From an uncultured Collinsella sp. (GTDB taxonomy: Bacteria; Actinomycetota; Coriobacteriia; Coriobacteriales; Coriobacteriaceae): a stretch of 7,098 nucleotides of DNA. The translations under genes were made by a program, and so were the position numbers. Positions 1-6,324 of the stretch are shown here, piece by piece (positions within the stretch are counted from its first letter, which is position 1; each line of letters begins with the position of its first letter). The notes under the pieces were generated by a model. That model had not been told where the DNA came from, did no database searches, and saw only the letters and a list, made by a program, of their open reading frames with translations. The stretch covers positions 1 to 7,098 of the forward strand of contig CABSNH010000080.1 of assembly GCA_902478985.1 (NCBI GenBank), written 5' to 3'.

Positions 1-502
1 CATACTTGAGATGACGCTTGATAACGCTGCCCGAGAGACGCGTGGCAACAGCGTTGAAGGCAAACAGGCCAATTTCAACGGGAAGGGCGATGATGTATGC
101 AAGTGTGAGCAGCGAATAGAGCAGGTTGAATACCTGGCCGGCAATGCTGCCGCCAAGGGGAATAGCGCTATAGACGGTTGACGTCACATCGGTGAGGCCG
201 GTCTGGATGGTCGTTGTCCATCCCACGGCAAAGAAGTTGGTGATGACCCAGCTAATAAAGTTGAAGGCTCCCGGCTCCCAGCCCTCACCAAGATCCGAGG
301 AAAAGCACTGCGCCCAGGTAACGGGGGCAAATAGGCAAAAAGCGCCAAGAGCAAGAATTCCAAAGGCGACGATGCGACGGTTGGAATTGATCTCGAAGCC
401 AAAGAGTTTGTGCTGATAGTTGTGCCGTTCCAAGTGTATGGAATAGCAGAGCGCGACGAGAGCGACGAGGAATGCCGCGGACCAACAGATTGGAGAAATC
501 AA
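1..502 (-). CDS. Membrane protein of unknown function, N-terminal part (runs off left edge)
   Basis: The reverse strand is open from a TTG codon at 502-500 to the window edge, giving 167 visible residues that begin ISPICWSAAFLVALVAL after the start. The start is chosen because a perfect AGGAGG lies 8 bases upstream and because the visible product contains no ATG codon in frame. The protein is strongly hydrophobic. Likely membrane segments are at about residues 4-22, 43-64, 80-99 (less certain) and 118-152, separated by short polar loops. The stretch before the last segment is rich in Gly, Ser and Thr, and the visible part ends with a basic RLSGSVIKRHLKY tail that is probably cytoplasmic. I do not recognise the family; a channel, transporter or membrane-anchored sensor would all fit. 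It lies 60 bases downstream of the 423-residue gene with no terminator between, so the two are probably cotranscribed. The gene is cut by the window, so its C-terminal domain and function cannot be judged. Confidence 0.8.
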   Translation of the reverse strand, partial: MISPICWSAAFLVALVALCYSIHLERHNYQHKLFGFEINSNRRIVAFGILALGAFCLFAPVTWAQCFSSDLGEGWEPGAFNFISWVITNFFAVGWTTTIQTGLTDVTSTVYSAIPLGGSIAGQVFNLLYSLLTLAYIIALPVEIGLFAFNAVATRLSGSVIKRHLKY

Positions 503-510
503 AGTAGGTA

Positions 511-516
511 CCTCCT
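511..516 (-). promoter_or_regulatory. Strong Shine-Dalgarno deciding a TTG start
   Basis: The reverse strand reads AGGAGG here, 8 bases before the TTG codon at 502-500. This is the longest anti-16S match in the window and makes TTG the most credible start of the membrane-protein gene. A strong ribosome site paired with a weak start codon is a common balance. Confidence 0.75.
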
Positions 517-562
517 GTGAGTATAGAGATGAACGGATAACGTGATCTGGGCCTGTTGCCGC

Positions 563-1834
563 CTACGTAAACATGCGGTCTCTCAGCTCGGCCGCCTCGT
601 TAATCTCGACATTCGTGCGGCCTTGGAGATCTTCGGTGCGCTTGCTGGTGAGCTTGCCGTCCTTTAGTCCGTAGGTGGTGTACTGAACGATTGCGCCGGC
701 GGTTTCGGCTGCCTGACGTAGGGGTTCGTAGGTGTCGGTTTGTTCGCACCATGCATAGAAATCATCAACGGTGGCGTTGGGATTGCCGCTAAAGAGTCGA
801 TACCATTCGCGTCCAAAGCTGCCAAGGACCGAGAACGTCTTTTTCTCGACAAGCTTGTCGCCCTTGTATTTGTAGTCCAGCGTGAGGTCCACCAGATAGG
901 CGGCTCCCGTTTCAAAGGCGTTCTCATTGCCCTGATGACCGATGACCTCGGCCTCCGGGTAGTACTTGTCAATAAACTCGGCGGCGTCGCCTTCGTAGTC
1001 GGCAACGATGCGCACACTCTGCACCTTGCCACGTTTGTACGTGTAGTGCAGGATGCGCAGCAGTCGCTCCTGCCAAAACGCATAGGAAAACAGGTGGTCG
1101 ACAAAGTGCGGGTTCTCAAGCCGATTGGCCCGATCCATCCAAACAGTTTGGAACAGTTGGTAGTCGGCCCGCGGCTCGTCCGTGACCTCGCGGAACCACT
1201 GTACGGCGACGTCGGCGGGGATATAGAACGATAGTCGCTCCTGTGGAGTACCGCTCTTGGTCGTTTTGGCGCGCAGGGGAATCTCGACCTCGTAGCCAGA
1301 ACCGTCGTCCGTTCCGCAGTTTAAAACGGGCGGCAGCATAAACTGGCAGGGGCCCTCGTCGCATACGCGCATCGGCTGGGGGCTAACAGGTTGCCCTTCA
1401 AACTCCATCTCGATGTCTGTGTCGTCTTCTTCGTCCTCGTCATCATCTTCGATGCCAAGGTCGTAGCCGGTGTAGTAGTCATCCAGGTGTCGCTCGTTTA
1501 CATTTCGCCCGTTTACGACGTCAAAGACGGTAACACCCGTCATGCGGTCGCAATACTTTGCGACTTCAAAGAGGTTGCAGCTCTCTTCGGGCGTAAAGTT
1601 ATCCATGCGGCGCTGGAACTCGGTAGCGCATTCATCGGGATCATAGCCGTCCATTTCGCTGTCACCGAGCCAAAAGTTGGGATCACGATTGCTTTTGAAG
1701 TACCACCAGTACCAGACGGGGCCGAATACCGCATTTACGCCAAAAAAGACTTTCTGGATGATGTTGCCGTTGCCGTCGAACTTGTAAGCGAGCGGCAAGT
1801 TGACAACCGGATCGTTTGATGTGTCACGCGCCAT
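563..1834 (-). CDS. Unrecognised 423-residue protein with a polyacidic linker
   Basis: The ATG start at 1834 has AGGGAG six bases upstream. I do not recognise the family. Visible parts: residues 1-60 contain an aromatic, hydrophobic patch (about 28-46, KVFFGVNAVFGPVWYWWYF), which could be a short membrane-contacting or buried segment; there is no signal peptide. Residues about 60-125 look globular and contain C69, C86 and C95. Residues 129-140 are an almost purely Asp/Glu linker. A CxxxxC pair (C158, C163) and C173 follow; metal binding is possible but not shown. The C-terminal half (about 180-423) alternates strand-like and helical stretches, with DLTLDYKYKGDKL at about 317-328 and a charged tail. 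The gene has its own palindrome-linked promoter and lies 192 bases beyond the end of the 1129-residue gene. The membrane-protein gene follows it by 60 bases, probably in the same transcript. No function can be assigned. Confidence 0.85.
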   Translation of the reverse strand: MARDTSNDPVVNLPLAYKFDGNGNIIQKVFFGVNAVFGPVWYWWYFKSNRDPNFWLGDSEMDGYDPDECATEFQRRMDNFTPEESCNLFEVAKYCDRMTGVTVFDVVNGRNVNERHLDDYYTGYDLGIEDDDEDEEDDTDIEMEFEGQPVSPQPMRVCDEGPCQFMLPPVLNCGTDDGSGYEVEIPLRAKTTKSGTPQERLSFYIPADVAVQWFREVTDEPRADYQLFQTVWMDRANRLENPHFVDHLFSYAFWQERLLRILHYTYKRGKVQSVRIVADYEGDAAEFIDKYYPEAEVIGHQGNENAFETGAAYLVDLTLDYKYKGDKLVEKKTFSVLGSFGREWYRLFSGNPNATVDDFYAWCEQTDTYEPLRQAAETAGAIVQYTTYGLKDGKLTSKRTEDLQGRTNVEINEAAELRDRMFT

Positions 1835-1861
1835 GGTGTGCTCCCTGCGATGATTTGTGTT

Positions 1862-1902
1862 GCGCGCGAAGGCCAGATTCGATGCGTCTGACCTTCGCGC
1901 GC
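1862..1902 (-). promoter_or_regulatory. 5' leader hairpin of the 423-residue gene
   Basis: GCGCGCGAAGG at 1862-1872 pairs with CCTTCGCGCGC at 1892-1902. After one mismatch, four further pairs follow (1874-1877 with 1887-1890), leaving a 9-base loop. No T-run follows the stem on either strand, so it is not a standard intrinsic terminator. If the -10 at 1920-1915 is right, the transcript would begin only a few bases before this stem. The mRNA would thus carry a very stable 5' hairpin ending about 27 bases before the start codon, leaving the ribosome site free. Messenger protection or a protein-binding leader are both possible. Confidence 0.6.
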
Positions 1903-1914
1903 CTGTTACTTCGC

Positions 1915-1951
1915 ATACTAGGTCGCCTGCGCTGCATTCTGTTGCGCAACA
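1915..1951 (-). promoter_or_regulatory. Palindrome-linked promoter of the 423-residue gene
   Basis: A perfect palindrome TGTTGCGCAACA lies at 1940-1951. Reading leftward, exactly 19 bases separate it from TAGTAT (1920-1915), a plausible -10 box. The transcript start would be near 1908 and the start codon is at 1834. No TTGACA-like hexamer sits 16-18 bases before the -10; that place is taken by the end of the palindrome. The same layout recurs at three other promoters in this window. Confidence 0.7.
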
Positions 1952-1984
1952 TCGTGGACGGCGCGGTTCGACGTCCAGGGCCGA

Positions 1985-1996
1985 TGCCGCGCAACA
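1985..1996. promoter_or_regulatory. Degenerate second copy of the operator palindrome
   Basis: The 12 bases TGCCGCGCAACA match the palindrome TGTTGCGCAACA at 10 of 12 positions, with one intact half-site. The centre lies 45 bases upstream of the centre of the perfect site at 1940-1951, between it and the end of the 1129-residue gene. No TAnnnT hexamer lies 19 bases away in either direction, so it is not a promoter in its own right. It may be an auxiliary site for the same protein. Confidence 0.35.
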
Positions 1997-2026
1997 GATA
2001 CATGGCTTGGCCGTGCCAATCGCTCT

Positions 2027-5000
2027 CTAGTAGCGCGCCGAGCGCTGGGCGTTGCCCGGGTTGTAGCCCGCCCAGGCGGCGATGACGTCCGACTCAACGA
2101 CGCTCGTTGCAATGTTGATAAAGCTGCCGCCACGGGGCAGGTCGGTATGGAAGTCTTCGAGCAGGTTGGGCTGGAACCTAAAGTCCTCAAAGTTGACGGT
2201 GTTGGGGTTGTAGAGCTGACAAGTACCATCCTCGGTAGAGATCGGACCAACCATGTAAACGGCCTTGTGCTCTACGACCTCGGTATCGTCGACGTCGATC
2301 ACCTCTCCACGATCGTGCGCGGCAGCGGCGTGCTCCATGAGCTCGAGGAATCGGTCGGCTTCGGCGCTGCAGAGTACGCAGCGCGAGAAGAGCACCGTAA
2401 GGGCATAGCCCGTTTTACGACCCAGTTTCTCTCGCAGCTCGCTAAATCGTTGCGACTGCTCCGGGGTCATGCGCGTTTTGGACGGTGCGGTCTGCTTGAG
2501 TCCGCACGTCTTAAGGAACATCGCGTTGGCCTTGCGCAGGGCGCTCATGGCGGCAGAGTCGCTCTTTGCCGTGGAGACGTCGATGCGTCCTCCCTCGGGA
2601 ATTTGCTTATAGCGAGAGAAGCCCTTCTCGCCCTCGACGGGCATCCAGTACGTAATGACGTCATTTTCCACTACGCTAAAGCGGCACGTAAAGGGCGCGC
2701 CGATTGCCGGCGCCTCGCCGTAGAACTTTACGCGTACGGCTTGGTCGGTGTCCGCCATCCACATCATAAAGCGCTGGCTATTGTCGCCGTCATGGCTCCG
2801 GAGCTTTGCAATAAGGTAGCAAACCGAGTCGCAGCGGCTCTCGAGTGCGGCACCTCTTCCGGTGGCGATGGCGCTTGTGCCTTGGGCCTTGAGCTCGATG
2901 TCGCGGTGCAGCGCGTTGAGCTCTTCGGATGTCAACAGGTCTTGGCCGAGAAGCCCCGCGACAAGCGCGCCGACTTCTATGTCGGTAGTAAGGGCGGCGT
3001 CGATAACCTTGCGGTGCGCCTGGTGGCTTGCATAAGCCGGTAAAGGTTTGCGGCCTGTGGCAAATCCAAATGGGTCTCGGATCTGATCGCCGCCGCGATA
3101 GAGCGGCTCCAAAAAGAACATGTTCATGTCATTTTGCTTGCCCTGCTTTTGACCGTAGGCATCGAGGGAGTTCCAGACATGCTTTTCTGCAATGGGGTTC
3201 ATCCACAGGCTGATTTTCGATTTTTCTGCCGAGGAGGTCGAGGTGTTCTTTTTGGAACTTGCGGCGGGACGAGAAGCCGGTTTCTGATATCCAGCGGGGA
3301 GAACTTGCTCAAGATCGAATTTTTTAAGCAGCCTAACGTAGACTCCGACCGATGCTTCTTCTGCCATTTCCGCCATGACCGACTGCGACGGGTCGTCGAC
3401 AAAGGAAATGCGCGTTTTGCCATCATCGGAGACTGCCTGGCAGTAGCCGCATCGAAGCGCAACGTAGCCTTCCGGTTCGCTGCCATGGTCAAAGTACATC
3501 TGCTCTTTGCATCCGAGTGTACCGGGGATGAATGCGGTCGGGTTTGCCATGTCGGGGATCGTAATGGCAGCGCCAGTCGCGCGTTTAAGCTCATCGAAAT
3601 ACTCGACGTACAGCGGAATGTTGTAGTGCTGGACCAACGTCTCGAGAACGACGGCGTTGGGCACGGAGTGCGCCACGCGATAGCGCACGGAGTTGTAGCC
3701 CCATTCGACATCGGTCGCGTCATCGGGGATTCCGTGACCTGCCATGGTGGACAGGACTTCATCGGGTGAGTCAAACGTACCGTCGGGTGTGCCGCAAATC
3801 GCCTGGAGCGAGAACCCGCCAAAGCACTTTTCGAGATCATCGCGGATATACTCGCAGCAGTCATGATTGGGAAAGACGATGCGAAACGTCATCGCACCCA
3901 TGGCTTGGGACATGTAGACGTTGCCCGACGCCTGGGCATCGGACTCTGCCTGGGGCTTGTCATCCTCATCTTCGTCGTCATCGTCCGATGGGTCTGCAAA
4001 CGAGCTGTAGTTTGCATTGATCAGGTCGAGATACATGGAGACGGTCCCGCGGGTTGCCAGCTTTTGCATGATGGGATTGAACGTGTCCGCAAACGAGACC
4101 TCGCGGTCCTGGGGCACGCCATTTTGGGTCACGGAAAGCGTGACGGTCGCCACGCCGCAACGAACTGCCGTGGCATCTCGGTACTGGCTGTTGTCGGGGA
4201 AGAACGTCCACTGGCTTTTAGTGAGGCTTGCCGCAAACGAGACGTCGTCGTCATCGGGATCGGCTAGCCATGCTCCGGCCTTGTAGCCGTTGGTCACTAC
4301 ATACTCGTAATAAACGGGCGCCCCGAGCAGGCCGGCGAGTGCCTTTGCAGCTCGCAGCAGCGGGATGCCGTCGTATTCGTATTGAAGCGAGTTGTAGCCC
4401 CACATCTCGTTGAATGTCCGTCCGCCTAGGGCGCCACAGATATGGATGCACATGGCGGCGTTTTGCGGCTGGCTTAAATCGCCAAGGTCGGAGATTGCGG
4501 GTATCAGCGTGGCGAGCGAAAAGCCGCCAAATTCCTGTTCCAGGGTCTCCTTTACCTGCATGCAAGCATTGTGTCCGGGAAAGACGATGCGGTTAATGAC
4601 CCTTTGGGGCTGGATCTGACTGCCTGTCTCTTCGATTAGATGGCTAAAGAGCACGTCAACGTCCGATGCGTCCATGGTGGCGGTTGCGACCTCCTGCGTC
4701 TTGGTCGACTTCTTTTTGCGTTTGCTTGCCGCAGAAGACGATTTTTTGCGCGAGGGCGCCGGCTGGGGCTCCTCTTGGGCGCCAAACTGGTCCTTGAGAA
4801 AGTCGAAGTACAGGGACACGTTTCCGCGCTGCGCATACGAACGCATGATGGGGTCGGTGGTGTCCTCAAAGTACTTTTGGCTTCCGTCGGGCATGGACAT
4901 GGTTCCCATGCCGCAGCGGAACAGGGTGTCGGTGGCACCGTCGAACCCCTCCGGGAAATACACCCAGCAGCTCTTGTCGACCACGTTTGCAAACGAGACG

Positions 5001-5416
5001 CTATCGCCCTGCGCATCGGCGATCACGGCGCCGGCGGCGATCTCATCGGCATCGGTGTACTCGTAGTAGACGGGAACGCCGATCATCTTGGAGATAGTCT
5101 TGGCAACCTCCAGCGAGGGGATGCCGTTGTATTCGTACTGGAGCGAGTTGTAGCCCCAGACGACGTTGGTGACCTCTTCGCCGTCGGACCCGCAGGTTTC
5201 CAGGGCGGCATTGATGGCGTCGGTCGGATCCATGTGCTGGAAGTCCTCGTAATCGGGGATCACGGCAGCAAAGCAGAACTCGCCATAGTCTCGCTCCAGG
5301 GCAGCTTTGGCCTGCATGCAGATATCGTGGTTGGGAAACACGATGCGATTGACAATCTGGTTGATCGAGATCCCGCGGTCGGTATCTTGAAGCAGATGCT
5401 CAAAAATCTCGTCCAT
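2027..5416 (-). CDS. Unrecognised 1129-residue protein with a triplicated domain
   Basis: The start is placed at ATG 5416 (MDEIFEHLL), which has GAAGGA just upstream and a promoter about 65 bases further up. The frame stays open for 78 codons more, to an ATG at 5650, but that stretch covers the divergent promoter region. Three copies of one domain occupy about residues 23-212, 275-470 and 511-700. Shared marks are RIVFPxHxxC, WGYNS followed by an aromatic strand, PVYYEY or PLYVEY, RCG, and a closing V-S-hydrophobic-Y strand. Linkers differ: lysine-rich at about 213-245, Asp/Glu-rich at 475-487, Ser/Lys-rich at 711-735. The remaining 735-1129 has no motif I recognise; it holds a lone CxxC (C1013, C1016). 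There is no signal peptide or membrane segment, so it is probably cytoplasmic. The strand-helix-strand order of the repeat recalls ferredoxin-like Api92/DUF1281 domains, a weak analogy only. Function unknown. Confidence 0.85.
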   Translation of the reverse strand: MDEIFEHLLQDTDRGISINQIVNRIVFPNHDICMQAKAALERDYGEFCFAAVIPDYEDFQHMDPTDAINAALETCGSDGEEVTNVVWGYNSLQYEYNGIPSLEVAKTISKMIGVPVYYEYTDADEIAAGAVIADAQGDSVSFANVVDKSCWVYFPEGFDGATDTLFRCGMGTMSMPDGSQKYFEDTTDPIMRSYAQRGNVSLYFDFLKDQFGAQEEPQPAPSRKKSSSAASKRKKKSTKTQEVATATMDASDVDVLFSHLIEETGSQIQPQRVINRIVFPGHNACMQVKETLEQEFGGFSLATLIPAISDLGDLSQPQNAAMCIHICGALGGRTFNEMWGYNSLQYEYDGIPLLRAAKALAGLLGAPVYYEYVVTNGYKAGAWLADPDDDDVSFAASLTKSQWTFFPDNSQYRDATAVRCGVATVTLSVTQNGVPQDREVSFADTFNPIMQKLATRGTVSMYLDLINANYSSFADPSDDDDEDEDDKPQAESDAQASGNVYMSQAMGAMTFRIVFPNHDCCEYIRDDLEKCFGGFSLQAICGTPDGTFDSPDEVLSTMAGHGIPDDATDVEWGYNSVRYRVAHSVPNAVVLETLVQHYNIPLYVEYFDELKRATGAAITIPDMANPTAFIPGTLGCKEQMYFDHGSEPEGYVALRCGYCQAVSDDGKTRISFVDDPSQSVMAEMAEEASVGVYVRLLKKFDLEQVLPAGYQKPASRPAASSKKNTSTSSAEKSKISLWMNPIAEKHVWNSLDAYGQKQGKQNDMNMFFLEPLYRGGDQIRDPFGFATGRKPLPAYASHQAHRKVIDAALTTDIEVGALVAGLLGQDLLTSEELNALHRDIELKAQGTSAIATGRGAALESRCDSVCYLIAKLRSHDGDNSQRFMMWMADTDQAVRVKFYGEAPAIGAPFTCRFSVVENDVITYWMPVEGEKGFSRYKQIPEGGRIDVSTAKSDSAAMSALRKANAMFLKTCGLKQTAPSKTRMTPEQSQRFSELREKLGRKTGYALTVLFSRCVLCSAEADRFLELMEHAAAAHDRGEVIDVDDTEVVEHKAVYMVGPISTEDGTCQLYNPNTVNFEDFRFQPNLLEDFHTDLPRGGSFINIATSVVESDVIAAWAGYNPGNAQRSARY
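3317..3886 (-). repeat. Domain copy 3 of the 1129-residue protein (residues ~511-700)
   Basis: Key residues: RIVFPNHDCC (512-521), WGYNSVRYR (572-580), IPLYVEY (600-606), RCG (655-657) and SVGVYVRLL (689-697). RIVFP to WGYNS is 60 residues. It is the most diverged copy: the DPIM motif has become QSVM. The 14 bases encoding WGYNS are still identical in all three copies (3690-3703, 4389-4402, 5145-5158). Confidence 0.78.
4007..4594 (-). repeat. Domain copy 2 of the 1129-residue protein (residues ~275-470)
   Basis: Key residues: RIVFPGHNAC (276-285), WGYNSLQYEY (339-348), APVYYEY (366-372), RCG (419-421), NPIM (447-450) and TVSMYLDLI (458-466). The 63-residue step from RIVFP to WGYNS is the same as in copy 1. 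Ten residues around WGYNS are identical to copy 1. Confidence 0.8.
4781..5350 (-). repeat. Domain copy 1 of the 1129-residue protein (residues ~23-212)
   Basis: Key residues: RIVFPNHDIC (24-33), WGYNSLQYEY (87-96), VPVYYEY (114-120), RCG (167-169), DPIM (188-191) and NVSLYFDFL (199-207). WGYNS begins 63 residues after RIVFP. This is the copy most like copy 2. Confidence 0.8.
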
Positions 5417-5486
5417 CGTTCCTTCTTTCGTATGCGGTGGAAGCCGACGATCCCGGGTTTTAGGGCTCGTGGCTTTGCTAACTCGA

Positions 5487-5523
5487 ACGCTACCGCCCCG
5501 ATGGGCGAGAACGTTGCGCAACA
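5487..5523 (-). promoter_or_regulatory. Palindrome-linked promoter of the 1129-residue gene
   Basis: An 11/12 match to TGTTGCGCAACA lies at 5512-5523. Reading leftward, 19 bases separate it from TAGCGT (5492-5487). This is a weak -10 by sequence, but it sits at exactly the offset seen in the other three promoters. The transcript would start near 5480, giving a leader of about 64 bases. The site is one of a divergent pair whose palindromes are centred 90 bases apart. Confidence 0.6.
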
Positions 5524-5601
5524 TCCGCGAGTGCGCAAATTGCAATGCGGAACGGTCTGTGCTGGGGCGTTTTGAGAGCGGATCCGTCTCGTTCCCGGCA
5601 A

Positions 5602-5638
5602 TGTTGCGCAACGCTTGCTTGGCATGGATTTCTACACT
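5602..5638 (+). promoter_or_regulatory. Palindrome-linked promoter of the 181-residue gene
   Basis: TGTTGCGCAACG at 5602-5613 is an 11/12 match to the palindrome. Nineteen bases later comes TACACT (5633-5638), a four-of-six match to TATAAT. The transcript would start near 5645, about 38 bases before the ATG at 5683. No canonical -35 hexamer is present at the usual distance. Confidence 0.65.
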
Positions 5639-5682
5639 TGAGTTGTCCAAAAGGGATTCGGTTCTTGAATGAGGGATGAACG

Positions 5683-6228
5683 ATGAGCGGGAACTCCTAT
5701 TACGATGACGATATGTCTGAAGAGGACTACGAGCGGGTTATGGAGCATATGTACGAGCTTGAGTGCGAGCTCGAGGAGCCTCATGACGCTCGCACCGACC
5801 AGTTGATTCGCGAGGAGCTCGAGGATCTTTCGAGTGCCATGTTGTTTGAGCCGGTGGTCAAAAACGGTGAGTACCTTGGTGAGCGCGACCATGTGCCCGG
5901 GTATTGGACGGATCGTCGCGATTTGGAGTCCGAGTCTTCAGGCGCTTCGAGCGATGCCGACGAGGTGGAAAAGGATGAGCCGTTTGATTTGATTGGCTAT
6001 CAGGGCTCTTCCTCGGGCGGTTCGGTGCTCGACATGTTTACTCCCATTTTAAGGAGTCGCGTGTTCTGGATCTTCATCGCGTTTCTGGTGTTTATCGGCC
6101 TGCTCGACATGTTCTATGACAGTTTTATCGTTCCTTCGGGCTTCGCTATAAGCCGCATCAATTTTCAGGGTTTGGTGTTGCTGGCGATTGTCGTTGCATG
6201 CGTTGCCCTGAGGCGTCGTCGCCGTTAA
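5683..6228 (+). CDS. Small acidic protein with two C-terminal membrane segments
   Basis: The ATG at 5683 has GAGGG seven bases upstream. The 181-residue product has a long hydrophilic, very acidic N-terminal part (about 1-125, e.g. YYDDDMSEEDYERVMEHMYE), probably helical in its first 50 residues. Two hydrophobic segments follow, at about 127-142 and 162-176, and the protein ends in five arginines. By the positive-inside rule both ends should be cytoplasmic, with a loop of about 20 residues outside. There is no signal peptide. I do not recognise the family. It is transcribed divergently from the triplicated 1129-residue protein, under the same palindrome type. A role as a membrane anchor or docking platform for an intracellular partner would fit but is a guess. 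A 14-base palindrome around the stop codon has no T-run and is not a terminator. Confidence 0.85.
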   Translation: MSGNSYYDDDMSEEDYERVMEHMYELECELEEPHDARTDQLIREELEDLSSAMLFEPVVKNGEYLGERDHVPGYWTDRRDLESESSGASSDADEVEKDEPFDLIGYQGSSSGGSVLDMFTPILRSRVFWIFIAFLVFIGLLDMFYDSFIVPSGFAISRINFQGLVLLAIVVACVALRRRRR

Positions 6229-6252
6229 CGGCGGTATTGACGCAGTTTCCGA

Positions 6253-6289
6253 TGTTGCGCAACAGGTTATCTGGACAGCGGCGTATGCT
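6253..6289 (+). promoter_or_regulatory. Palindrome-linked promoter of the acetyltransferase gene
   Basis: A perfect TGTTGCGCAACA lies at 6253-6264 and is followed after 19 bases by TATGCT (6284-6289). The transcript would start near 6296, giving a leader of about 29 bases. Read-through from the 181-residue gene is also possible, since no terminator separates the two. Confidence 0.7.
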
Positions 6290-6324
6290 CGGGTTGTCCT
6301 GAAAGCGAGAGAAAGGACAGGACA

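Noticed and set aside
740..1819. Plus-strand open frames opposite the 423-residue gene
   Set aside because: No ribosome site or promoter; the minus-strand frame is longer, has a ribosome site and spans the whole interval.
5529..5540. A third operator copy between the divergent promoters
   Set aside because: Only 7 of 12 bases match and just the central GCGCAA core is shared, as expected by chance in this composition.
4640..5575. A 311-codon open frame on the plus strand opposite the 1129-residue gene
   Set aside because: It is the antisense shadow of a real coding frame; similar long mirror frames occur at 2147-3043 and 3134-3769. The repeated domain on the minus strand shows which strand is coding.
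5417..5650. A 78-codon N-terminal extension of the 1129-residue protein from an ATG at 5650
   Set aside because: It would cover both divergent promoters and their palindromes, and its sequence is low in hydrophobic residues and unlike the rest. ATG 5416 has a good ribosome site and starts just before the first repeat.
6220..6233. A 14-base palindrome around the stop codon of the 181-residue gene as a terminator
   Set aside because: The stem is short (at most 5-7 pairs with almost no loop) and no T-run follows.
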